Assembly: GCF_003007675.1 (NCBI RefSeq)
Contig: NZ_PXNP01000009.1
Span: forward strand, 1 to 64,000
DNA: 64,000 nt
Direction of reading: 5' to 3'
Source of the DNA: Marinobacter fuscus
Lineage (GTDB): Bacteria; Pseudomonadota; Gammaproteobacteria; Pseudomonadales; Oleiphilaceae
Both the position numbers and the translations under genes were made by a program. Below, piece by piece: positions 58,469-64,000 of the stretch (position 1 is its first letter; every line of letters begins with the position of its first letter). Below the pieces are notes generated by a model. The model ran no database searches, was not told where the DNA came from, and saw only the letters and a list, made by a program, of their open reading frames with translations.

Positions 58469-58947
58469 TCACCCGGGTGGATATCCTGCATGACGTCGGC
58501 CAGTCTCTGAACCCGGCCATCGACATCGGCCAGATTGAAGGCGGCTTTATTCAGGGCATGGGCTGGCTGACCACCGAAGAGCTGGTCTTTAATGACGAAG
58601 GGCGACTGCTGTCGAATGGCCCGGCCACCTACAAGATTCCGGCGGTCTCGGACACACCTCCGGATTTCCGGGTGAACCTGCTGGCCCACAGCCCGAACCC
58701 GGAAGCCACCGTGTTCCGCTCAAAAGCCGTGGGTGAACCGCCCTTCATGCTCGCCATCTCGGTGTGGTCGGCATTGCGCGATGCGGTCGCCAGTGTCGCT
58801 GACTACCAGATCAGCCCGGCCCTGGACACCCCGGCCACGCCGGAGCGGGTGCTGGCAGCGGTTACCGAAACCCGTCGCTGGGTGGAAAGTCAGGCCCGGG
58901 CGGGTGCGCCCGATGTCCGGGAGGAAACGGTATGCGCGAACGACTGA
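58469..58947 (+). pseudogene. xdhB: xanthine dehydrogenase large subunit, C-terminal fragment
   Basis: On the plus strand, RVDILHDVGQSLNPAIDIGQ, IEGGFIQGMGWLTTEELVFN and VFRSKAVGEPPFMLAISVWS match the last about 160 residues of the molybdopterin subunit XdhB (about 780 residues). The first four-fifths, including most of the Moco site, is gone, and there is no xdhA. The fragment's stop overlaps xdhC by 16 nt. It is joined head-on to the allA fragment at about 58468. Confidence 0.85.
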
Positions 58948-59804
58948 ACTGGGTTGAAGCCGTGGCCGACTGCGAACGCAGCGGCCAGCCCTATGTGCTG
59001 GTAACGGTGCTGGGCGTCACCGGCTCGGTACCCCGGGAACCCGCCAGTAAAATGGTGGTGACCCGGGAGCACACTTACGACACCATTGGCGGCGGGCATC
59101 TGGAATACCGGGTGATCGCCCGGGCCCGGGAACGCCTCGCCGAGCAGGACTACACTTACGAACTGGCGCACTTTCCACTGGGCGCCAGCCTGGGCCAATG
59201 CTGCGGTGGCAGCGTGGCGGTGTTACTGGAAGCCCAGCCCGGCAGTGATGCCCGGCTGGTAGTGTTTGGCGCAGGGCACGTCAGCAAAGCGCTGCTCACC
59301 ATCATGGGCGAGTTGCCCTGGCAGATTATCTGGGTAGATTCGCGCCCCGAGTGCTTTCCGGCCCAGGTACCGGCCAACACCACCGTACACTGCACCGACG
59401 ACCCGGTAGGCGACGCCCCGGCCCTGTGCCGCAACGCGCACGTGTTGATTCTTACCCACAACCACGCTCTGGATTTCGAGTTGTGCCAGGCGCTGCTGAA
59501 ACAGCAGGACATACTCAGCCTGGGTCTGATCGGCTCACAAACCAAAGCCGACCGATTCCGCCAGCGGCTGGAGCATCGTGGTTACACCGATACCGACATC
59601 GCGCAGCTGCGCTGCCCGGTCGGCCGTTTGGATGTGCCCGGAAAGCGGCCGATGGAAGTGGCCGTATCCATGTCTGCAGAATTGCTTGCGCTGGCCGCCA
59701 ACAGCGCCAGTAGCAAGCCTTTGCGCCGAGGACTTTCCTGGTCGGCACTGAAGGACTTGACCAGGGAAACCGTGGAGGCCTCGCCAAAGCCTGTGCATAA
59801 ATGA
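58932..59804 (+). CDS. xdhC: xanthine dehydrogenase accessory protein XdhC
   Basis: The 290-residue protein begins MRERLNWVEAVADCERSGQP. It has TVLGVTGSVPREPASKMVVT, IGGGHLEYRVI, GASLGQCCGGSVAVL (Cys pair for cofactor binding) and the XdhC Rossmann part VVFGAGHVSKALLTIMG. It sulfurates and inserts Moco into xanthine dehydrogenase. Its client genes are deleted here, so it may be orphaned unless a second xdh or another Moco enzyme exists elsewhere. Confidence 0.9.
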   Translation: MRERLNWVEAVADCERSGQPYVLVTVLGVTGSVPREPASKMVVTREHTYDTIGGGHLEYRVIARARERLAEQDYTYELAHFPLGASLGQCCGGSVAVLLEAQPGSDARLVVFGAGHVSKALLTIMGELPWQIIWVDSRPECFPAQVPANTTVHCTDDPVGDAPALCRNAHVLILTHNHALDFELCQALLKQQDILSLGLIGSQTKADRFRQRLEHRGYTDTDIAQLRCPVGRLDVPGKRPMEVAVSMSAELLALAANSASSKPLRRGLSWSALKDLTRETVEASPKPVHK

Positions 59805-59898
59805 CATGCTCCGGGCTTCAATTAGCCCGGAATCGCCCCAGGGCGATCGAGCAACTCCGGATCATAACGTTTAACAAAAACTCACCGGAACATCTATT

Positions 59899-60330
59899 AT
59901 GAATACGAAAACCGTACTGACTCTGGCGGATGCAGAGTTCATTCTTGACCGTGCCCAAGCAGAAGCTGAAGCGCACGGGTGGGCCGTGACTATTGCCGTT
60001 GCCGACGATGGAGGCCATCTGCTGGCCCTGCGGCGGCTGGACAATGCTGCGCCATTCACCACCTTCGTTGCTACCGAAAAGGCCCGCACCGCGGCCATTG
60101 GCGGCAAGCCCACCTCCTTCTTCGAGGACGCCATCAACAATGGCAGAACCGCGTTTCTGTCTGCGCCCATGCAAGGGCTTTTGAAGGGTGGTGTACCGGT
60201 GATGATACGGGGCCGGGTAGCTGGCAGCGTAGGTGTATCCGGCGTAGCCCCGGATCAGGATGTCCAGGTTGCCGAGTCCGGCATTTCGGCGCTTTCCAAG
60301 AACCCAGCATGGCGTAGAAGCGGCAAGTGA
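59899..60330 (+). CDS. GlcG/HbpS-family protein
   Basis: The 143-residue protein has the PF03928 pattern: TLADAEFILDRAQAEAEAHG, VTIAVADDGGHLLALRRLDN, ATEKARTAAIGGKPTSFFED and GGVPVMIRGRVAGSVGVSGV. Family members bind heme or are of unknown role and often lie beside glycolate/glyoxylate operons. It is 94 nt after xdhC and runs into the next gene. Confidence 0.82.
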   Translation: MNTKTVLTLADAEFILDRAQAEAEAHGWAVTIAVADDGGHLLALRRLDNAAPFTTFVATEKARTAAIGGKPTSFFEDAINNGRTAFLSAPMQGLLKGGVPVMIRGRVAGSVGVSGVAPDQDVQVAESGISALSKNPAWRRSGK

Positions 60331-60374
60331 CCGCAACACTGCGGCCATACATTCAAGCCTACAGTGGAGCTTTC

Positions 60375-60806
60375 GTGAAATATTTTATGCCTTCGCTGGC
60401 GCTGTTCATCTCGATGAACTGCAGCGCAGAAACCTACACCATCGGCGTTGAACAAGCCGACTTTCTGCCCCACTACGGCGTTGATGAGCAATCCAGCTAT
60501 CAGGGTTTTGCCCGGGATGTGCTGGATATGTTCGCCGAGCACGCCGGGGTCACGCTGGTGTATAAACCACTCCCGGTTCCGGATCTGCCCCATGTGCGCA
60601 GCTCATTCCGGCTGTCCAGCAAGACCGAACCGCAGGTGCTGGCACAGTTCGACGAGTTCCTTGCCTCCCGCCGTGCCGACATTGAGCAGCTGAAAAACGA
60701 ATACAAGATCGAAGACAGCATCAATTCCGAGTATTTCGGGCTGGAGCAGTGGAAAATCGATTTCCTCAAGCGCCAAAAGGCCAAACAGCAAGCCGAAGGC
60801 TCCTGA
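60375..60806 (+). CDS. secreted solute-binding-like protein, probably shortened by an internal deletion
   Basis: The GTG at 60375 (GGAG five bases upstream) gives 143 residues with a signal peptide cut after CSA. The mature start ETYTIGVEQADFLPHYG and YQGFARDVLDMFAEHAGVTL look like family-3 periplasmic solute-binding proteins, which have about 240 residues. After VYKPLPVPDL the text jumps to PHVRSSFRLSSKTEPQVLAQ, a segment that looks like the end of such a protein. The middle lobe is absent. The frame is intact, so it may be expressed, but ligand binding is doubtful. This is inference from style, not alignment. Confidence 0.55.
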   Translation: MKYFMPSLALFISMNCSAETYTIGVEQADFLPHYGVDEQSSYQGFARDVLDMFAEHAGVTLVYKPLPVPDLPHVRSSFRLSSKTEPQVLAQFDEFLASRRADIEQLKNEYKIEDSINSEYFGLEQWKIDFLKRQKAKQQAEGS

Positions 60807-60816
60807 ACAATCCCGG

Positions 60817-61440
60817 CTATCGCCGGGGTGTACCGTGGTTTTCGGGCGTTTCCAGCTCCTCGTAGCCGGTAATCATCGGCTTGATATAGGCCGTCACCGT
60901 TTTGCCCATGGTGGCCATGTACACGTGGGCAATGACAAACACCAGCATGGCGAAGGCGGCGGCCGTGTGCACCAGGGCCACTGCCTCCAGGCTCAGAGCA
61001 CCCGCCAGGGTTGCTGGCCAGTCGTTGTAGAACAGGTACAGCAAACCAGACGCCCAGATCACCGGCGAGATCACCAGTTTGAAGAACAGATAGGCCAGGC
61101 GTTGCAGCGGGTTATGTTTGGCCTGACTGGTTTTCCGGTAAGGGTGTTCTGCGCCGGTAAAGGTGCCAATCAGATAATAGTGCATCACCGCGAACAGCCC
61201 CTGGCGCGTGGGGATGTACTGTCGCCACTCACCGGTGGTGAAGTGCCAGAAAATGGCAAACAGCCAGAGCACGATCAGTGCCCAGGCAGCCAGGGTGTGA
61301 ACCTGCACTGCGGTGCTGAACCGCAGGGTATCGAGGCTGCCATGAATGTTGAACCCGGTGAATAGCAGGACAAAAATCAGCAGCGCCTGGGACCAGTGCC
61401 AGAAACGCTCGAACCGTTTGAACATCAGAACGCGGCTCAT
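60817..61440 (-). CDS. membrane cytochrome b (b561/Ni-hydrogenase type)
   Basis: The 207-residue protein has four membrane helices (about 16-36, 48-70, 108-130, 150-172) with His pairs for heme b (FERFWHWSQALLIFVLLFTG, VHTLAAWALIVLWLFAIFWH, ALVHTAAAFAMLVFVIAHVY). It overlaps the octaheme cytochrome gene's stop by four bases. It should move electrons between the quinone pool and the octaheme protein. Confidence 0.88.
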   Translation of the reverse strand: MSRVLMFKRFERFWHWSQALLIFVLLFTGFNIHGSLDTLRFSTAVQVHTLAAWALIVLWLFAIFWHFTTGEWRQYIPTRQGLFAVMHYYLIGTFTGAEHPYRKTSQAKHNPLQRLAYLFFKLVISPVIWASGLLYLFYNDWPATLAGALSLEAVALVHTAAAFAMLVFVIAHVYMATMGKTVTAYIKPMITGYEELETPENHGTPRR

Positions 61441-63038
61441 TTGGCTTTCCTCCCTCTGAAGATGATCCGGGCCATGGCATGCACCAGCACACCAAAAACG
61501 GTGGCTGCCACTGCAAACCAGCCAATCCGGCCAAGCCAGGGATTACCGCTGTGGCCCGGCACATAGATACCGCCCAGCCCCGCCATTCGACTGTCCGCAC
61601 CGTGACAGGCACCGCAACGCACCGCATCCTCTGCAGGGGCGACCATATGGGTGATTGGCCAGTGCATGGTGGTCTCAATAAAGGCAAACTCACCGCTGTA
61701 GGGCATACCGGACAGATCACTGCCCGCCTGTAAGGCCTTCTCCCAGCAGAAGTTCCGCCACAACGAGGTGTCATCAGCACCAAACACATGAGTGGCCAGC
61801 AAGGTTTCCCGCTGCACATCAAATGGCTGCTTGCCCCGCATCACCTTGAACGGCCAGATGCGGGAGTCCCGGTCGGCACCACTGCCTGCAACCCGGTTGA
61901 TCGCCACCGGCGGATTGCTGATATCCAGCGGCTCGCCCACCAGGGTGTACTCAACCGTGCCATTGAACCAGGCGTACTCAGGCACCAGGTTTTCGCCGTG
62001 CCGGAAATCACCCTTCTCACTCAAATAGCTCGGATGGCCGTGATCATCCAGCTCTTTGATGGGTTTGCCCTCTGCATCCAGACGCCCGGCCGTTGACCAG
62101 TCCCACCAGGTTTTGGTGGGCACCCCGCCCCGGGCAAATGCCGGGATGTGGCAGGTCTGACAGGCCACGCGATCGACGTGATCATTAAGCTTGCTCTGCG
62201 GGTGAGGCGCCAGGCCATGGCAGGATTCGCAGCTGGCCCGGGAAAGGTCGCTGTGGCCCGGCACGTCGATGCCCAGAGTATCTCTGGCGTTCACCTGATA
62301 CCGGCTTCCAGCAACCGAATGCCCCCAACTGGTGTGGCAATCCGAACAGGCGAAATCCAGGCCATCCGGCGACATATGCACATCCAGCTCGGGAGATGGC
62401 GAGGCCAGGGACGAGTCCAGATCGCCATGTTTTACCCCATCGGCACCGCCACCGTAGAAGTGGCAGCTGCCGCAGTTGGCCCGGTCACTCGGGCCCACCT
62501 TGCGGGCGATATCGGCCAGATTCGGCGGCTGTACCATCTTGCCACTGCCTTTCGGCCATTCCCGCGGCACATAAGTCGGATGCCCCGCCAGGGTCGGGAA
62601 TTTCCAGTAATCTCCGGTGGTGTCGTGGCACACCAGACAATCCACCGCGTTATTGGCCTGGGGCGGTGGCTGATTCATATCCTGCCAGCCATAACCGATG
62701 TGGCAGGACGTACACCGGGGCTCGTTGGTAATGGCCATACCGCAAAAACTGTTGATGACCTTGTTTTTGCCCAGGGTCTGGCCGGTCTCGGGATGGTCGT
62801 ACAACCAGGTCCAGTGGGTGGTCTGGCGGAGCTGTTTACCGGCTTCGGTGTGGCACTCCAGGCACGCCGCCGTCACATCTTCGGCCCGTTCAAACGGCCC
62901 TTCCAGTGCGCGGAACTTGCTGTGATCTGCGGTAGCGGGGGGACGTTCGACAGCCGAAGTGTTGAGGGCCAGAAGTAAACCGATAGACACCGCCACAAGG
63001 CGCCAAAGGTATTTTCCGTGAAGACGATGGGGGTTCAT
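61437..63038 (-). CDS. octaheme c-type cytochrome (tetrathionate reductase-like)
   Basis: The 533-residue protein has a signal peptide (cut near SAVER), eight CxxCH sites (CLECH, CTSCH, CLVCH, CGSCH, CSDCH, CESCH, CQTCH, CGACH) and a C-terminal membrane anchor (about 503-523). The layout matches the octaheme tetrathionate reductase (OTR) family known from Shewanella, which in vitro reduces tetrathionate, nitrite and hydroxylamine. Its physiological substrate is not settled. It is coupled to cytochrome b and divergent from a DsrE-like gene with a palindrome between. Confidence 0.88.
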   Translation of the reverse strand: MNPHRLHGKYLWRLVAVSIGLLLALNTSAVERPPATADHSKFRALEGPFERAEDVTAACLECHTEAGKQLRQTTHWTWLYDHPETGQTLGKNKVINSFCGMAITNEPRCTSCHIGYGWQDMNQPPPQANNAVDCLVCHDTTGDYWKFPTLAGHPTYVPREWPKGSGKMVQPPNLADIARKVGPSDRANCGSCHFYGGGADGVKHGDLDSSLASPSPELDVHMSPDGLDFACSDCHTSWGHSVAGSRYQVNARDTLGIDVPGHSDLSRASCESCHGLAPHPQSKLNDHVDRVACQTCHIPAFARGGVPTKTWWDWSTAGRLDAEGKPIKELDDHGHPSYLSEKGDFRHGENLVPEYAWFNGTVEYTLVGEPLDISNPPVAINRVAGSGADRDSRIWPFKVMRGKQPFDVQRETLLATHVFGADDTSLWRNFCWEKALQAGSDLSGMPYSGEFAFIETTMHWPITHMVAPAEDAVRCGACHGADSRMAGLGGIYVPGHSGNPWLGRIGWFAVAATVFGVLVHAMARIIFRGRKAK

Positions 63039-63166
63039 AACCTATGCCCTCTCTCAACTGACAACCTGATGACCTGTCACCCGGAATCCTTGCACGAAGC
63101 GCCCCGTAATCTGCGCGCTTTTGGGGTATTGCCAAGACCTAACCTACAACAGCCCTGCCACAGGGA

Positions 63167-63183
63167 CAGTGACATTGTCACTG
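63167..63183. promoter_or_regulatory. perfect palindrome upstream of the DsrE-like gene
   Basis: CAGTGACA-T-TGTCACTG is an 8-bp perfect inverted repeat with a one-base centre, 64 nt before the DsrE-like start and 129 nt from the octaheme gene. It is a likely operator for a dimeric regulator; I cannot name the family. Confidence 0.6.
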
Positions 63184-63246
63184 AACAGGGCCAGAAAGCT
63201 TTTTAGGATGTCGTGGTTAGACCCTCAACTCGTACGGAGTTTTATA

Positions 63247-63687
63247 ATGACAAACCTGTTAAAAACATTTGCACTGGCGCTACTGGTTGCAATTTCTCCC
63301 CTGACCACCGCATCTGAAAAGGCCACCAAAATGGACGAAGTGCTCGTTATTCTGACCAGCAACTCCCTGCAAACCCAGGGCATGGCCATGGTACTTTCTA
63401 ACACCATGGCCAATCAGGGTGCGAAAGTGAATGTACTGCTGTGCGATAAGGCAGGAGACCTGGCCCTGAAGTCTTATCAGTCCGAAGCCCTAGCGCCCAA
63501 AAACCTCACCCCGGGCCAGATGCTCCGAGGCCTGATGAAAGCTGGTGGCACCGTAAATGTGTGCGCTCTTTATCTGCCGAACAGTGACCACACCAAAGAC
63601 GACCTGCTGGACGGTGTAGGTGTTGCTACTCCACCCGCAATGGCCGAACAAATGCTGGATAGCAACATTCGGACATTCACCTTCTGA
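63247..63687 (+). CDS. exported DsrE-like protein
   Basis: The 146-residue protein has a signal peptide (MTNLLKTFALALLVAISPLT, cut after TAS) and a DsrE-like domain: VLVILTSNSLQTQGMAMVLS, NVLLCDKAGDLAL, VNVCALYLPNSD. The Cys in VNVCALYLP is at a typical sulfur-carrier position. CGGAG lies nine bases before the ATG. It is divergent from the octaheme cytochrome and convergent with a rhodanese gene, so a periplasmic sulfur-transfer role is likely. Confidence 0.82.
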   Translation: MTNLLKTFALALLVAISPLTTASEKATKMDEVLVILTSNSLQTQGMAMVLSNTMANQGAKVNVLLCDKAGDLALKSYQSEALAPKNLTPGQMLRGLMKAGGTVNVCALYLPNSDHTKDDLLDGVGVATPPAMAEQMLDSNIRTFTF

Positions 63688-63703
63688 GCCATCCCAGTAC
63701 CCC

Positions 63704-63731
63704 AAAGCCCGCCTGGGAACAGGCGGGCTTT
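63704..63731. terminator. bidirectional terminator between the DsrE-like and rhodanese genes
   Basis: AAAGCCCGCCTG (63704-63715), a GGAA loop and CAGGCGGGCTTT (63720-63731) form a perfect 12-bp stem. Confidence 0.9.
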
Positions 63732-63736
63732 GTCAG

Positions 63737-64000
63737 TTACGGGCGAAAGATTTTTTCCGGGTTAGCTTTAGGAGCCCAGGGCAGGCCGGAATTCTGCCAG
63801 CCGTTCTTCACCCTCATACCCTGCTTTTCACCTTGTTTGACCGTGCTGCCCTGAAAACCGTTTTCAACGTATTTAACGTTGGAAAACCCGCGCTCCAGCA
63901 GATACTCCGCACTCGGCTTGCCCCGCGCAGAACCAGAGCGACACATGGTAATAATCAGAGAATCCCGATCCAGACCTTTGTCCGCCAGCGCCTGATCCAC
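63737..64000 (-). CDS. rhodanese-like protein, C-terminal part (runs off the right edge)
   Basis: The 87 visible residues include LIITMCRSGSARGKPSAEYL, the rhodanese active-site loop CRSGSARG with the catalytic Cys, and NVKYVENGFQGSTVKQGEKQ to a basic end. The N-terminus lies beyond 64000. It faces the DsrE-like gene across a shared terminator and completes a sulfur-handling group. Confidence 0.85.
   Translation of the reverse strand: MDQALADKGLDRDSLIITMCRSGSARGKPSAEYLLERGFSNVKYVENGFQGSTVKQGEKQGMRVKNGWQNSGLPWAPKANPEKIFRP

Noticed and set aside
63243..63248. TATAAT as a -10 element for the DsrE-like gene
   Set aside because: It overlaps the ATG start codon at 63247, so it cannot serve that gene unless the start is wrong.
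1..64000. CRISPR array
   Set aside because: No regularly spaced repeat of 24-37 nt with unique spacers is visible; the repeats seen are the ACCAGT microsatellite, the TCCGG pair and short operator boxes.

Overview
The window reads as chromosome of a marine gammaproteobacterium. Protein wording, gene order and the combination of ovothiol, Entner-Doudoroff and selenocysteine functions point to Marinobacter or a close relative; that assignment is from recognition, not from a search. Coding is dense, about 55-60% GC, with short intergenic gaps and many 4-nt ATGA overlaps.

Layout. (1) 1-1970: a mobile or eroded region with an IS1182-type transposase 5' end, a tiny truncated ORF, a frameshifted cpYpsA/SLOG gene, a membrane protein, a repeat-bearing non-coding stretch, and a 3' tRNA-Arg(CCG) fragment that abuts a glpD gene lacking its first half or more. 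(2) 2.6-31 kb: a continuous maltodextrin-to-pyruvate island. It holds a MalT-like activator, alpha-glucosidase, MalK, MalG/MalF/MalE, a lipoprotein alpha-amylase, an aldo/keto reductase, glucokinase, Edd, GapA, pyruvate kinase, Eda, Pgl, Zwf, HexR, maltoporin, pullulanase and a small lipoprotein. Four of its promoters carry the same three-box operator with constant 23/23/31-nt spacing. (3) 31-33.7 kb: a ppiD remnant and an intact ovoA (ovothiol synthase). (4) 33.7-36.8 kb: a two-gene minus-strand cassette encoding a methyltransferase-HNH fusion and a sulfur-binding-domain/DUF3883 protein, which looks like a restriction or defence module. (5) 37.1-38.4 kb: an NCS2 nucleobase permease destroyed by an internal deletion and frame change. 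(6) 38.6-47.8 kb: a self-contained selenoprotein locus: formate dehydrogenase FdnG (UGA at 39248 with an adjacent SECIS hairpin), FdnH, FdnI, FdhE, SelA, SelB and tRNA-Sec. (7) 47.9-50 kb: a GcvH-like/DsrE-like pair, an LpxR-type outer-membrane protein and an SDR remnant. (8) 50-60.8 kb: the purine/glyoxylate region with UraD, a GntR regulator, the operon gcl-hyi-glxR-glxK-pyk, a scar joining the ends of allA and xdhB, XdhC, a GlcG/HbpS protein and a shrunken solute-binding protein. (9) 60.8-64 kb: membrane cytochrome b, octaheme cytochrome c, a secreted DsrE-like protein and a partial rhodanese, which together look like periplasmic sulfur redox.

How it works together. Extracellular or periplasmic glucans are cut by the pullulanase and amylase lipoproteins, enter through LamB and MalEFGK, are hydrolysed to glucose by the cytoplasmic glucosidase, are phosphorylated by Glk and pass through Zwf-Pgl-Edd-Eda to pyruvate, with HexR as the likely regulator. 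The purine route looks partly dismantled (xdhB, allA and the permease are broken, and no xdhA is visible), while the glyoxylate-to-pyruvate operon is intact.

A recurring theme is deletion scars: glpD, ppiD, the NCS2 permease, an SDR, allA/xdhB and probably a solute-binding protein have all lost large segments within 64 kb. This is either real genome erosion or a sign of a problem in the assembly.
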